A stretch of 64,000 nucleotides of DNA. Source: Aeromicrobium marinum DSM 15272 (GTDB lineage Bacteria; Actinomycetota; Actinomycetes; Propionibacteriales; Nocardioidaceae). The stretch covers positions 2,222,686 to 2,286,685 of the forward strand of contig NZ_CM001024.1 in assembly GCF_000160775.2 (NCBI RefSeq), given 5' to 3'. This document shows, piece after piece, positions 19,436 to 28,794 of this stretch (positions are counted from its first letter, which is position 1; every line of letters begins with the position of its first letter). Made by a program: the position numbers and the translations under genes. Under the pieces are notes generated by a model. The model was given only the letters and a program-made list of their open reading frames with translations. It searched no databases and was not told the DNA's origin.

Positions 19436-20524
19436 TCAGCGGCAGGCGGCGAACAGCACCGGCCCGGTACCGGTCATCAGGACGGCCGAGTCGGGCGCGC
19501 GGTCGAAGGTCAGCACGGCGGTCGTGCCGCGCAGGGCGGCGGTGCCGTCACGCAGCGCGTCGTCGACCCGTCCGGTGCGACCGATGAACGGACCGGTGGC
19601 GAGCCCCTGCCGGACCGCAGCCTGCTCGGCGGCGACACCGGCCGTGTCGAAGCCGAACGCGAAGGTCATCTGCTGTTCGTCGCCGTCGTCGGCGACGGCG
19701 CGGGCCGACCAGCGGTAGGGCGTCAGCGGTCCGGTGCGAGCCAGCGCCGCGTCAGCCTGGGCGCGAGCGTCCTCGCCGACACCGGCGGGGTCGGCCGGTC
19801 CGCAGGCGAACTCCTCGGTCTGCGCCAGCACGGTGACCGCCTTGCGCAGCGGAGCGAGGACGTCCGCGGCGAGCGGCTCGCCGGCCAGGGCCGGGGCCCT
19901 GCCGTCGATGACCGCGAGCACGCGGTCGACCGATGCGTCGTCGACGGCCGAGACCGCGATCCGCTCACCGGGAACCACCGCGAGCCGTGTGAAGACGCCC
20001 TCGCCCGCGAGGCCGGCCGCCCTCAGGGGGGCCGAGTCGATGGTCCACCGCTGCACGTCACCGTCGCCGCCGGCCCGCTCGTACCCGACCTCGGTGAGCC
20101 GGTCGGCCAGGTCGCGCATCGACTGCGACTCCGGCAGGGAGATGATCAGCGCCCCGCCGGTGGGGGTCTGGACGAACGCCTCCCAGCCGATCGACCAGGG
20201 CGCCCATCCGAACAGCTCGTCGAGCAGCTCGGCCGAGGGCGACACCACGGACCGGGACGACAGGTCACGGGTCTGGGCGGTGGCCACCAGGTCGCTGCGC
20301 TGCTCGGCGGTGCCGCCCTCACCGAGCGCGTCGCGGATTCCGGCCCAGTCGGTCAGGTTCACCGTGTGGACGTCGGCGGGGACGAGCGAGGCCAGCCGCA
20401 CCAACGGAGCGCCGCGTGAATCGACCTGGGCCGAGGCCCACCAGCCGCCCGCGAGCGCTGCCACGAGGACGAGGGCGGTCACCACGACGGCGACCAGGGG
20501 ACGACGAGCGGTCCGCTCGGTCAT
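19436..20524 (-). CDS. Membrane-anchored extracytoplasmic protein, unknown
   Basis: A 362-aa protein with a basic N-terminus (TERTARRP) and one signal-anchor helix at about residues 10-30, followed by an Ala-rich extracytoplasmic domain. Recognisable stretches are ADVHTVNLTDWAGI and a late pair of cysteines (FACGP, AACR). I do not recognise the family. Proteins of this layout occur next to ppk or mutT1 in related genomes, but I cannot assign a role. The ATG at 20524 has GGAGGG eight bases upstream. Confidence 0.7.
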   Translation of the reverse strand: MTERTARRPLVAVVVTALVLVAALAGGWWASAQVDSRGAPLVRLASLVPADVHTVNLTDWAGIRDALGEGGTAEQRSDLVATAQTRDLSSRSVVSPSAELLDELFGWAPWSIGWEAFVQTPTGGALIISLPESQSMRDLADRLTEVGYERAGGDGDVQRWTIDSAPLRAAGLAGEGVFTRLAVVPGERIAVSAVDDASVDRVLAVIDGRAPALAGEPLAADVLAPLRKAVTVLAQTEEFACGPADPAGVGEDARAQADAALARTGPLTPYRWSARAVADDGDEQQMTFAFGFDTAGVAAEQAAVRQGLATGPFIGRTGRVDDALRDGTAALRGTTAVLTFDRAPDSAVLMTGTGPVLFAACR

Positions 20525-20576
20525 CGTCACCACCCTCCGCCGGTCGCCGGTCGACCGTGGGATGGAGAATACGTCC

Positions 20577-21455
20577 ATGGCGAGTGAGCGGACGATCCTG
20601 GCTGCCGGCGGCATCGTGTGGCGACGCCGCGCGGGCAGCCGCACGGGCGTCGAGGTGCTGGTGGCCCACCGCCCCCGCTACGACGACTGGACCTTCCCCA
20701 AGGGCAAGTCCGAGCCCGGCGAGTCGCTGCCCGTCACGGCCGTCCGCGAGATCGAGGAGGAGACCGGGTTCCGGGTCCGTCTCGGGGCCGACCTGCCCGA
20801 CGTGCGGTACCGCGTCGCCGCCGGGCCGAAGGTGGTGTCCTACTGGACCGCCCGCCTCGTCAAGGGCGATCCCGGCCGGTTCGTGCCCAACGACGAGGTG
20901 GACGCCGTGCAGTGGCTGCGGCCTCGCGACGCCGCCCGCCGGCTGACCTACGCGCACGACCTGGACCTGCTCGAGCACTTCCGGGTGCTGCGCGACACCG
21001 ACGGCCTGCGCACGCGCACCGTCGTGGTGCTGCGCCACGCCAAGGCCCAGTCGCGGGAGTCGTTCGCCGGCCGCGACGAGCAGCGCCCCCTGGCCGACGT
21101 CGGACGTCATCAGGCGTGCGCGCTGGCCCCGGTGCTGTCGGCCTTCGGCATCACCGCGGTGGTCACGAGCCCGGCCGTCCGGTGCGCCGACACCGTCGCA
21201 CCGTTCGCCGTGCAGGCAGGCGTGGCCGCTCGCACCGAGGCCCGGTTCGCCGAAGGTTCACGGCCCCGGGACACCACCCGCGCGGTGCGGGAGGCAATCG
21301 ACGCGTCCAAGCACGTGGTGCTGTGCAGCCACGGCCCGGTGCTGCCGGACATCTTCGCCGTGCTCGGCGTGCAGGATCCCGGCCTGGCCCCCGGGCACGG
21401 GGTCGTGGTGCACCGTCGCGGCGAGCGGGTCGTCGCGAGCAGCCTTCTGGGCTGA
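20577..21455 (+). CDS. mutT1: NUDIX hydrolase fused to histidine phosphatase (MutT1 type)
   Basis: Two-domain nucleotide-sanitising enzyme. The NUDIX box is present as GKSEPGESLPVTAVREIEEE (residues about 43-62), and the C-terminal SixA-like histidine phosphatase begins with VVVLRHAKAQSR around residue 145 and ends with LCSHGPVLPD. Mycobacterial MutT1 with this architecture converts 8-oxo-dGTP and diadenosine polyphosphates. The 292-aa length matches. An ATG at 20562 is an alternative start. It lies between ppk and pstS. Confidence 0.88.
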   Translation: MASERTILAAGGIVWRRRAGSRTGVEVLVAHRPRYDDWTFPKGKSEPGESLPVTAVREIEEETGFRVRLGADLPDVRYRVAAGPKVVSYWTARLVKGDPGRFVPNDEVDAVQWLRPRDAARRLTYAHDLDLLEHFRVLRDTDGLRTRTVVVLRHAKAQSRESFAGRDEQRPLADVGRHQACALAPVLSAFGITAVVTSPAVRCADTVAPFAVQAGVAARTEARFAEGSRPRDTTRAVREAIDASKHVVLCSHGPVLPDIFAVLGVQDPGLAPGHGVVVHRRGERVVASSLLG

Positions 21456-21495
21456 GCCGCCTGCCCGGCGTGATGTCGGTCACTGGACCACCCCC

Positions 21496-21564
21496 GTTCA
21501 CCTGCGGTCCATGCCGGTTACCGGGTCCAGCGTTACAGGATCGTTCACCTTGCGTTCACCAAGC
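21496..21564 (+). promoter_or_regulatory. PHO-box-like direct repeats upstream of pstS
   Basis: Two adjacent 11-bp units, GTTCACCTTGC (21543-21553) and GTTCACCAAGC (21554-21564), match the actinobacterial PhoP direct-repeat consensus GTTCACC. A further copy, GTTCACCTGCG, is at 21496-21506. They lie 90-160 bases before the pstS start in a 199-base gap without genes. This predicts induction by phosphate limitation; no PhoPR genes are in the window. Confidence 0.7.
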
Positions 21565-21654
21565 CCCATCCGGCGATACACCTGGGCCTCCTAGCGTCCC
21601 TCGAGTCAGTCAATCCGGGCTGCCCCCGCAGCCTGCACTCGAGAGGTATTCCCC

Positions 21655-22617
21655 GTGAACCGACGCACCAAGCTCCTGGTGGCCCTTCCAGCCGCCGCGG
21701 TCCTGACCCTCGGCCTTGCCGCCTGCGGTGGCGACGCCGACGGCGGCTCGTCCGACTCCGGCTCCATCTCCGGCGAGGTCGTCTCCGACGGCTCCTCCAC
21801 CGTCCAGCCCCTGACCGCCGCGGCCGGCGAGCTCTTCGGCTCCGAGAACAGCGGCGTCAACGTCTCGGTCGGCACCTCCGGCACCGGCGGCGGCTTCGAG
21901 AAGTTCTGCCTCGGCGAGACCGACATCTCCAACGCCTCGCGTCCGATCGGCGACGACGAGATCGTCATCTGCGAGGAGAACGGCATCGAGTTCACCGAGC
22001 TGCGCGTCGCCTCCGACGCCCTCTCGATCGTGGTCTCGCAGGACAACGAGTTCCTCGAGTGCCTCACCACCGACGAGCTGGCCACCCTGTGGGGCCCGGC
22101 CGCCGAGGGCACCATCACCAGTTGGGACCAGGTCAACCCGGAGTTCCCGGCCGAGACCATCGAGCTCTACGGCCCCGGTACCGACTCGGGCACGTTCGAC
22201 TACTTCACCGACGAGATCAACGGCGAGGAGGGCGCCAGCCGCTCCGACTACAACGCATCTGAGGACGACAACGTCATCGTGCAGGGCGTCTCCGGCTCGG
22301 AGTTCGCGCTGGGCTACTTCGGCCTCAGCTACTTCCTCGAGAACTCCGGTTCGTTGAAGACCGTCCAGGTCGACAGCGGTGACGGCTGCGTCGAGCCCAG
22401 CGCCGAGACGGTCGCCGACGACACCTACACCCCGCTCGGCCGTCCGCTCTTCATCTACGTGAAGAACGAGTCCTACGCCGACAAGCCGCAGGTCGCGGCG
22501 TTCGTGGACTACTTCGTCGAGCAGTCGGCGTCCATCGCCGAGGCCGCCGAGTTCATCGCGCTGAACGACGAGCAGCAGGGCGAGCTCGAGGACGTCCTGG
22601 CCGGCCTCGCGGGCTGA
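21655..22617 (+). CDS. pstS: Phosphate ABC transporter substrate-binding lipoprotein
   Basis: High-affinity periplasmic/cell-surface phosphate receptor. The lipoprotein signal has a lipobox LAAC with lipidated Cys24. The phosphate-binding motif DGSSTVQPLT follows, and GPGTDSGTFDYFTDEI supplies the second binding loop. The protein is 320 aa. The GTG at 21655 has GAGAGG eight bases upstream. It is the first gene of pstSCAB, directly behind PHO-box-like repeats. Confidence 0.95.
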   Translation: MNRRTKLLVALPAAAVLTLGLAACGGDADGGSSDSGSISGEVVSDGSSTVQPLTAAAGELFGSENSGVNVSVGTSGTGGGFEKFCLGETDISNASRPIGDDEIVICEENGIEFTELRVASDALSIVVSQDNEFLECLTTDELATLWGPAAEGTITSWDQVNPEFPAETIELYGPGTDSGTFDYFTDEINGEEGASRSDYNASEDDNVIVQGVSGSEFALGYFGLSYFLENSGSLKTVQVDSGDGCVEPSAETVADDTYTPLGRPLFIYVKNESYADKPQVAAFVDYFVEQSASIAEAAEFIALNDEQQGELEDVLAGLAG

Positions 22618-22648
22618 CCGGACGCACCGAGAGAAAGTCACCTTCACC

Positions 22649-23617
22649 GTGAGCTCCACCGTGACCCGCGGGGGTTCGTCCGACCGGACGAACCCCCGCG
22701 GGGGTGCTCCCACCACGAACCCCTTGGCGAAATCCTCCCCCCGCACGGGCGAGAAGATCGTCATGGTCGTTCTGTTCGGCGCCGCCGCCACCTCCGTCGT
22801 CGTGACGATCGGCATCTTCCTGGCGCTGCTGTTCCCCTCCATCAACTTCTTCCGCGAGATCAACCCGATCGACTTCCTCACCGGAACCCGATGGGCGCCG
22901 ACCTTCGCCGATGCCTCGTTCGGTGTCGTGCCGCTGATCAGCGGCACGTTCTGGACGACGCTCATCGGGCTGTCGCTCGCGATCCCGATCGGGCTGGCCT
23001 CCGCGGTCTACCTCAGCGAGTACGCACCCCAGCGCATCCGCAAGATCCTGAAGCCCGTCCTGGAGATCCTCGCCGGCATCCCCTCGGTCGTGTACGGCTA
23101 CTTCGCCCTGTTCTTCGTGGCGCCGTTCATCCTCAACGACCTGCTGGGCATCAACGTCGGTACGTTCAGCGTGCTGTCGGCCGGTCTCGTGCTCGGCATC
23201 ATGATCATCCCCACGGTCGCCTCGTTGTCCGAGGACGCCATGAGCGCGGTGCCCCAGGCCCTGCGCCAGGGCAGCTACGCCCTCGGCGCCAACAAGATGC
23301 GCACCACCTTGCGGGTCGTCTTCCCGGCCGCGATCTCCGGTATCACCGCCTCGATCGTCCTGGCCCTGTCCCGCGCGGTCGGCGAGACGATGATCGTGGC
23401 GCTCGCCGCCGGCACCCGGGCGAGCGTCGTCAACGACCCGACCGATGCCGGTCAGACCATGACCGGCTTCATCGCGCAGACCGCGACCGGTGAGAGCACG
23501 CCGGGGTCGCTGACGTACAACACCCTGTTCGCCGTCGGCCTGCTGCTGTTCCTCATCACCCTCACCATCAACATCATCGCCGGCATCATCGTGCGGCGGA
23601 TCCGGGAGGAGTACTGA
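22649..23617 (+). CDS. pstC: Phosphate ABC transporter permease PstC
   Basis: Inner-membrane channel subunit of the Pst phosphate importer. It is 322 aa with six predicted helices. The N-terminus is a disordered polar extension (about 40 residues), then the permease core with IPSVVYGYFALFF and the ABC-binding EAA loop at VPQALRQGSYALGANKMRTTLRVVFPAAISG. The stop overlaps the PstA start by one base (TGATG), so translation is coupled. Confidence 0.94.
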   Translation: MSSTVTRGGSSDRTNPRGGAPTTNPLAKSSPRTGEKIVMVVLFGAAATSVVVTIGIFLALLFPSINFFREINPIDFLTGTRWAPTFADASFGVVPLISGTFWTTLIGLSLAIPIGLASAVYLSEYAPQRIRKILKPVLEILAGIPSVVYGYFALFFVAPFILNDLLGINVGTFSVLSAGLVLGIMIIPTVASLSEDAMSAVPQALRQGSYALGANKMRTTLRVVFPAAISGITASIVLALSRAVGETMIVALAAGTRASVVNDPTDAGQTMTGFIAQTATGESTPGSLTYNTLFAVGLLLFLITLTINIIAGIIVRRIREEY

Positions 23618-24522
23618 TGGCCACCATCGGAGCGCTTGCCACACCCCCGCCCCGCGCCCTGCGGACGGCGAAGCACGGTGACACCAGTTTCGCGTCGATC
23701 GGCTTCCTGATCGCCCTGTGGGCGGCGTTGGCCTTCGCCGTGCTGGCCCTGGTGGTCCTGCTGGTCACGTCGTTCATCGACGGCGCCAGCCGGCTCGACG
23801 GTGCCCTGCTCACCAACTACACGAGCCAGGTGTTCCCCGAGACCGCCGGTGCACGTGCCGCCATTCTCGGGTCCGCATGGGTCATCTCGACCACGGCCCT
23901 CCTGGCCATCCCGCTCGGCATCGCCGCCGGGGTCTACCTGGAGGAGTTCGCCGACAACCGCAAGTGGTGGAACAAGTTCATCGAGACCAACATCTCGAAC
24001 CTCGCTGCGGTCCCGGCCATCGTGTACGGCATGCTGACCGCCGGCTTCGCCCTCGCGATCGGGATGGAACGACGGATCGTGCTGGCCGGCGGCATCGCCC
24101 TGGCCCTGTTGATCCTGCCGGTCATCATCATCTCGACCCGGGAGGCCTTGCGGGCCGTGCCTCAGGAGATCCGCCAGGGCTCGATCGCCCTCGGTGCGAC
24201 TCCGTTGCAGACCGTCTGGCGGCAGACCCTGCCGTCGGCCGTGCCCGGTATCGCGACCGGCTCGATCCTGGCGCTCTCCCGCGCGTTGGGCGAGGCAGCG
24301 CCGTTGCTGCTGTTGGGTGGCCTGGTCTTCGTGACCTACGATCCCAACGGACTCTTCTCCGGTTTCACCACCCTGCCCATCCAGATCTTCAACTGGGCCG
24401 GTCAGCCGCAGCTGGAGTTCCAGCAGGTGGCCTCGGCAGCCATCATCCTGATGCTGGGGCTGCTGCTGATCATGAACGCCCTGGCCATCTTCATCCGCAA
24501 TCGATTCCAGAACCGGTGGTGA
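23617..24522 (+). CDS. pstA: Phosphate ABC transporter permease PstA
   Basis: Second channel subunit of the Pst importer, 301 aa with six helices. The EAA loop reads [28 protein letters not shown]-type, and IYLEEFADN-type and [12 protein letters not shown] segments mark the family. It starts at the ATG overlapping the pstC stop. The next gene, pstB, begins within six bases of its stop. Confidence 0.94.
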   Translation: MATIGALATPPPRALRTAKHGDTSFASIGFLIALWAALAFAVLALVVLLVTSFIDGASRLDGALLTNYTSQVFPETAGARAAILGSAWVISTTALLAIPLGIAAGVYLEEFADNRKWWNKFIETNISNLAAVPAIVYGMLTAGFALAIGMERRIVLAGGIALALLILPVIIISTREALRAVPQEIRQGSIALGATPLQTVWRQTLPSAVPGIATGSILALSRALGEAAPLLLLGGLVFVTYDPNGLFSGFTTLPIQIFNWAGQPQLEFQQVASAAIILMLGLLLIMNALAIFIRNRFQNRW

Positions 24523-24527
24523 CCACC

Positions 24528-25409
24528 ATGGCAGCTTTCGCGACCGGACAGACTCCGGCCAACCAGACCACGAAGTCGACAGAACCAACCCCGGAGGCCC
24601 GCGTGGAACGCGAGATCCCGACCACCCCGCGACGCATCATGGCCTGCGAGGACGTCAACGTGTACTACGGCGACTTCCGCGCCGTCACGAGCGTCGACCT
24701 CACGTTCGGCAAGAACGAGATCACGGCCCTCATCGGCCCCTCGGGTTGCGGCAAGTCGACGCTCCTGCGTTCGCTCAACCGGATGAACGACATGGTGCTC
24801 GGCGCGCGGGTCGAGGGATCGGTGACGTTCCACGACCAGGAGATCTATGCCAAGGAGGTCGACCCGATCGAGGTCCGCCGCCGCATCGGCATGGTCTTCC
24901 AGAAGCCCAACCCGTTCCCCAAGTCGATCTACGACAACATCGCGTACGGCCCGAAGGTCACCGGCATGAAGGTCTCGAGCATGGACGACCTGGTCGAGGA
25001 GGCACTCACCCGCGCGGCGCTGTGGGGCGAAGTCAAGGACAAGCTCAAGCAGTCCGCCTACGGCCTCTCCGGTGGCCAGCAGCAGCGCCTGTGCATCGCG
25101 CGCACCATCGCGGTCAATCCCGAGGTCATCCTGATGGACGAGCCGTGCTCGGCGCTCGACCCCATCGCGACGTCGCGCATCGAGGACCTGATGGTCGAGC
25201 TCCGCGAGGACTACTCGATCATCATCGTCACGCACAACATGCAGCAGGCTGCACGCGTCGCCGACCGCACCGCGTTCTTCACGGCTCTCGCCGACGAGGG
25301 CACCGGTGACCGCACCGGCGTCCTGGTCGAGTACGACAAGACGGCGACCATCTTCGGCTCGCCCGCTGACCAGCGCACGGAGGACTACATCTCCGGTCGC
25401 TTCGGCTGA
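24528..25409 (+). CDS. pstB: Phosphate ABC transporter ATPase PstB
   Basis: ATP-hydrolysing subunit of the Pst importer. It carries Walker [10 protein letters not shown], the Q loop [19 protein letters not shown], signature LSGGQQQR, Walker [14 protein letters not shown] and the switch histidine in [10 protein letters not shown]. The 293-aa length includes an N-terminal extension of about 35 residues before [12 protein letters not shown]. The ATG at 24528 has GGTGG upstream; the GTG at 24519 overlapping the pstA stop is an alternative. Confidence 0.95.
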   Translation: MAAFATGQTPANQTTKSTEPTPEARVEREIPTTPRRIMACEDVNVYYGDFRAVTSVDLTFGKNEITALIGPSGCGKSTLLRSLNRMNDMVLGARVEGSVTFHDQEIYAKEVDPIEVRRRIGMVFQKPNPFPKSIYDNIAYGPKVTGMKVSSMDDLVEEALTRAALWGEVKDKLKQSAYGLSGGQQQRLCIARTIAVNPEVILMDEPCSALDPIATSRIEDLMVELREDYSIIIVTHNMQQAARVADRTAFFTALADEGTGDRTGVLVEYDKTATIFGSPADQRTEDYISGRFG

Positions 25410-25422
25410 TCCTTCAGCCTCG

Positions 25423-25476
25423 GACCGGCCCCGTGGGCCGCGGCGTAGTCACGGCGCCGCGGTCACGGGGCCGGTC
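25423..25476. terminator. Long bidirectional hairpin between pstB and pit
   Basis: A perfect 13-bp stem (25423-25435 with 25464-25476) encloses a second eight-bp stem (25438-25445 with 25455-25462), giving one long extended hairpin. It lies between the convergent pstB and pit genes and is followed by TCGTCTTT on the plus strand. Confidence 0.8.
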
Positions 25477-25490
25477 TCGTCTTTCCGCCG

Positions 25491-26504
25491 TCAGGGCAGG
25501 AACGGCGTCGCGGCGAAGTAGCTGAGGGCGGCGATGGCCGCGGCGGCCGGCATCGTGATGATCCAGGCGGTGATGATGCCGCGAGCGACGCCCCACCGGA
25601 CGGCGCTGAGCCGCTTGGTGGCACCCGAGCCCATGATGGCCGAGGTGATGGTGTGGGTGGTCGACACCGGAGCCTGCAGACCGATCGCCATGACGTAGAG
25701 GACCGAGGCCGCGGTGGCCTCGGCCGCGAACCCCTTGGGTGGGTCGAGGTCGATGATGCGCCGCCCGAGGGTCCGCATGATCCGCCAGCCGCCGGAGTAG
25801 GTGCCCAGGGCGATGGCGGTGGCCGCGGCGAGGATGACCCAGAACGGCACCTCGGAGCCGTCGGCGTAGCCGCCCGCGACCAGGGCCAGCACGATGACGC
25901 CCATCGTCTTCTGGGCGTCCTGCAGTCCGTGACCGAGCGACATGCCGGCGGCCGAGACGGTCTGGGCCAGCCGGAACCCTCGCGCCACGCGGGCGGGGCG
26001 GGCGCGGCGGAAGATCCAGAGGATCGAGGTCATCAGCGCGAACGCGCCGAGGAACCCGATGGCCGGCGACAGCACCAGTGGGATGGCGACCTTGGTCACC
26101 AGGGTGTCCCAGTCGACCGAGGTCGCCGAGGCGATGCCGGCGCCCACGATGCCGCCGATCAGCGCGTGCGACGACGACGACGGGATGCCGAAGTACCACG
26201 TGATGAGGTTCCACGTGATCGCCCCGACCAGTGCCGACATGACGACGGTGAGGGCCAGCGCGCTCTGGTCGGCCGGGATCTCCTCGATCGCGATGATGCC
26301 CTGGATGGTCTGGGCCACCCCCACGCCCAACAGGGCGCCGGCGAAGTTGAGGATCGCCGCCATGGCGAGCGCGACCCGCGGGGTCAGGGCGCGCGTCGAC
26401 ACCGACGTCGCGATCGCGTTGGCCGCGTCGTGGAAGCCGTTGGTGTAGTCGAAGACGAGCGCGACGACGACGACGGTGATCACCATCACCAGGGTCAGGT
26501 CCAC
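25491..26504 (-). CDS. pit: PiT-family inorganic phosphate transporter
   Basis: Low-affinity, proton-coupled phosphate (metal-phosphate) symporter. The 337-aa protein has about ten helices and the two PiT signatures: FDYTNGFHDAANAIATSV at the N-terminus and the repeat GLQAPVSTTHTITSAIMGSG near the C-terminus. It starts with the GTG at 26504, three bases after the stop of the PhoU-like gene, so the two form an operon. Confidence 0.93.
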   Translation of the reverse strand: MDLTLVMVITVVVVALVFDYTNGFHDAANAIATSVSTRALTPRVALAMAAILNFAGALLGVGVAQTIQGIIAIEEIPADQSALALTVVMSALVGAITWNLITWYFGIPSSSSHALIGGIVGAGIASATSVDWDTLVTKVAIPLVLSPAIGFLGAFALMTSILWIFRRARPARVARGFRLAQTVSAAGMSLGHGLQDAQKTMGVIVLALVAGGYADGSEVPFWVILAAATAIALGTYSGGWRIMRTLGRRIIDLDPPKGFAAEATAASVLYVMAIGLQAPVSTTHTITSAIMGSGATKRLSAVRWGVARGIITAWIITMPAAAAIAALSYFAATPFLP

Positions 26505-26507
26505 CGG

Positions 26508-27125
26508 TCAGGACTCCTTGACGGCGATCTGCTCCACGATGTTGGCCACCGTCTCGAGCGCGTCGATGGCCTGCTCGACGGACTCGACGACGTCCTTGAG
26601 CTTCAGCACCTGCAGGGTCTTGTAGGAGCCGCTGAACAGCTCGGCGAGGATGCGCCGGTGGTTGCGGTCGCCCTCGTTCTCGAGGCGGTTGATCTCGATC
26701 CAGTACTCGTCGAGGTCCTTCATGCTGCGCAACCGGGGCATGGCCTCGGCGGTCAGCCGCGTCGCACGCTGCAGGATGTGCACCTGCTCGGCGAACTGCG
26801 CCGGGAGCTCGTCGACCTTGTAGAGCACGATGGTGTCGACGGTCTCCTCCATGAAGTCCATGACGTCGTCGAGGGCGCTGGCCAACGCGTAGATGTCCTC
26901 GCGGTCGAACGGCGTCACGAACGTGCTGTTGACGCGACGGACGATCTCGTGGGTGGTCTCGTCGGCCGCGTGCTCGGCCTCCCGCATGGCCTCCGAGACG
27001 GCCACACGATCAGCGTCGTCGTCAAGGATCGAGGCGAGCAGGTCGGCACCTGCCACGAGGTGGTTCGCCGCGGTGGTGAACAGGTCGTAGAACACTGTCT
27101 CCACGGGTCGGAGGCTGATCCGCAC
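26508..27125 (-). CDS. DUF47/PhoU-like Pit accessory protein
   Basis: A 205-aa all-helical protein of the DUF47 (YkaA, PhoU-like) family that is encoded with PiT transporters and probably gates or regulates them. Conserved metal-coordinating segments include TPFDREDIYALASALDDVMDF. It starts with the GTG at 27125, which has AGGAG six bases upstream, and is the first gene of the pit operon. Length and motifs match the family. Confidence 0.9.
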   Translation of the reverse strand: MRISLRPVETVFYDLFTTAANHLVAGADLLASILDDDADRVAVSEAMREAEHAADETTHEIVRRVNSTFVTPFDREDIYALASALDDVMDFMEETVDTIVLYKVDELPAQFAEQVHILQRATRLTAEAMPRLRSMKDLDEYWIEINRLENEGDRNHRRILAELFSGSYKTLQVLKLKDVVESVEQAIDALETVANIVEQIAVKES

Positions 27126-27224
27126 GCTGAACTCCTGTCGACGCAGAGGTGGCCGCCACCATGCTAGGGGGTGACCAACCTCCCACGGCCCCGCCCCGGG
27201 GATCGGGTCGTCACGGCCCGGCGA

Positions 27225-27398
27225 TCAGCCGAACGGCTCGGTGCGGTGGCGGCGCGCGGACAACCCCAGCAGCTCGTCGACCTCACCGGCCGTCAGGTGC
27301 CGGTCGGTGGCGGAGGCAGCGATCATCAGACGACTCGTCAGCTCGATCTCGTCGAGTGCGGCGTCGTCGCGAAGTCGCTCGTCCAATGGCTCCGTCAT
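27225..27398 (-). CDS. 57-aa conserved small acidic protein
   Basis: A short frame with a clear ATG (27398) encoding a mostly helical acidic protein containing LDEIELTSRLMIAASATDRHL and TAGEVDELLGL. Small proteins of this pattern (ELTxxLMxAA...L...EVDxLLG) are common in actinobacterial genomes and have no known function. It lies between the pit operon and the tRNA-Lys gene. Confidence 0.65.
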   Translation of the reverse strand: MTEPLDERLRDDAALDEIELTSRLMIAASATDRHLTAGEVDELLGLSARRHRTEPFG

Positions 27399-27541
27399 CG
27401 AAGCGGGCTCCCTCTCCCCCTACGTCTGGAGCGCCAGAATACCTGCGCCGTCCGACCCGTGATCGTGAATCGGCGAAACCTGTCCCGTGCGACCGGCGCG
27501 CTACTGACAGACTGGTGCCGCGCCGGGCACCGGACCGGCGA

Positions 27542-27617
27542 GGGGCTCTAGCTCAACTGGCAGAGCAGCGGACTTTTAATCCGCGGGTTGTGGGTTCGAG
27601 TCCCACGGGCCCTACCA
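27542..27617 (+). tRNA. tRNA-Lys(TTT)
   Basis: A 76-base cloverleaf with encoded CCA. The acceptor GGGGCTC pairs with GGGCCCT, the anticodon stem GCGGA/TCCGC closes a CTTTTAA loop with anticodon TTT, and the T arm is GTGGG-TTCGAGT-CCCAC. Its 3' half is the integration site of the downstream mobile element, which restores the gene sequence. Confidence 0.95.
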
Positions 27618-28794
27618 GGAATCCCCCCTGCGCTTGCAGCGAAGCGGCCGAATCGGTCGCCCTGGGGAGCGCCGCAACACCGGTCCCAGTCCGCAGGTAG
27701 TCCGCACGAGCTCCAGAAGCGGTCGTTTCAAGGCGCTCCGCGAGGGCATCCATGTCCTCGTCAAACAGGTCCGCGTAGACGTCCAGCGTCATGGCGGCAC
27801 TCGCGTGACCGAGCATCTTTTGCACCGCCTTGACGTTGGCGCCGGCCGACACTGCGATGCTCGCGGCGGTGTGCCGAAGGCCGTGCGGCGTGATGTGCGG
27901 GAGTCCTGCCCGGGCGACCGCCGGATCGAAGTCCCGGCGGCGGAAGTTCCGCAGATGAAGCCATCCGCCGCCGGGGGCGGCGAAGAGTGGATCGTCCGGA
28001 CCGCGACCGTCAATCAACGCTTCGAGCTCGACGGCCAGACTCTTCGTGATGGGGACTGTCCTCGTGGCGTGGCTCTTGGTAGTGCCGAACACCAGACTTC
28101 CCCGGACCTCCGAGATGGACCGCCGCACATGGATACGACGCCCCAGGAGGTCGACGTCCGACACTCGGAGCGCAGACGCCTCGCCCCACCTGAGTCCTGT
28201 GTAGCCCAAGGTGAGGATCAAGACCCTTCCGTCCCCTGCCGCTCCGGCTAGAGCCTCGAGTTGGCGCGGAGTCAGGTACTTCTTGGCGCGGTCTCTCTGC
28301 ACGGGCGGCACCATGGAGCGTGATCGCCCGCTCGCGGGCTTGGCCGAGTTCCGCGCTAATCGCCCATCCTCTACGGCAAGGTCGAGCATCATCGTCAGCA
28401 CCTGATAGGCCTGTTTCGTGCGGGAAGCGCTTAGCGGCCTGCCGTTCTGCTGGCGCATTCCGGCGACCCACGCCTTCACGTCGGCCAGGGCGACGGACTC
28501 CAGCCGCACCGCTCCCCAGCGCGGCAGGACGTGGCAACGCAGGAGCGATTCGTACGACTCCATCGTCTTGGGCTTCACGACCAGCGTCGCCAGCCACGTC
28601 TCCGCCCATTCGGAGACGGTGATGCGGGACATTTCGGGGTCGACCCACTCCCCGCGCCGAACCTTCCGCTCCTGCTCGTCGGCCCACGTCCTCGCTTCAC
28701 CCTTCGTGGGGAATGTCTTGGTGCGCTCCCGGCCGGCCTTATCGCGATAGCGCCCCAACCACCTGCCGGGGCCGCGCCTCGTCGCGCTAGCCAT
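27553..28794 (-). CDS. Tyrosine site-specific recombinase (integrase)
   Basis: Phage-type integrase, 413 aa. There is an N-terminal arm-binding region (about 10-60, PGRWLGRYRDKAGRERTK), a SAM-like core-binding domain (MSRITVSEWAETWL) and the catalytic domain with Arg in LGYTGLRWGEA, Lys in TKSHATRT, HGLRH, and the late His and Tyr in LGHASAAMTLDVYADLF. The ATG at 28794 overlaps the stop of the upstream gene. The last 20 or so codons run through the att repeat into the tRNA gene, so the tail (GLEPTTRGLKVRC) is host sequence in disguise; in the excised circle the C-terminus could differ. Confidence 0.93.
   Translation of the reverse strand: MASATRRGPGRWLGRYRDKAGRERTKTFPTKGEARTWADEQERKVRRGEWVDPEMSRITVSEWAETWLATLVVKPKTMESYESLLRCHVLPRWGAVRLESVALADVKAWVAGMRQQNGRPLSASRTKQAYQVLTMMLDLAVEDGRLARNSAKPASGRSRSMVPPVQRDRAKKYLTPRQLEALAGAAGDGRVLILTLGYTGLRWGEASALRVSDVDLLGRRIHVRRSISEVRGSLVFGTTKSHATRTVPITKSLAVELEALIDGRGPDDPLFAAPGGGWLHLRNFRRRDFDPAVARAGLPHITPHGLRHTAASIAVSAGANVKAVQKMLGHASAAMTLDVYADLFDEDMDALAERLETTASGARADYLRTGTGVAALPRATDSAASLQAQGGFLVGPVGLEPTTRGLKVRCSAS
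27573..27619 (+). repeat. attL: 3' end of tRNA-Lys, copy 1 of 3
   Basis: A 47-bp segment from the anticodon loop to two bases past CCA. It is repeated exactly at 47924-47970 and, with one mismatch over 41 bp, at 50195-50235. Only this copy is part of a whole tRNA gene. Confidence 0.93.
27688..27706 (+). promoter_or_regulatory. Candidate integrase arm-type sites, left end
   Basis: AGTCCGCA occurs at 27688-27695 and again at 27699-27706, an 11-bp period. A matching pair with the same period lies near the right att copy at 47797-47815. Paired short repeats flanking att cores are typical of integrase arm-binding sites. Confidence 0.5.

Noticed and set aside
27553-27620. Integrase C-terminal peptide resembling a conserved GLEPTTRGLKVRC tail
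   Set aside because: It is the reverse translation of the tRNA-Lys 3' end created by integration, not a protein domain; the same peptide arises wherever this att core is read.
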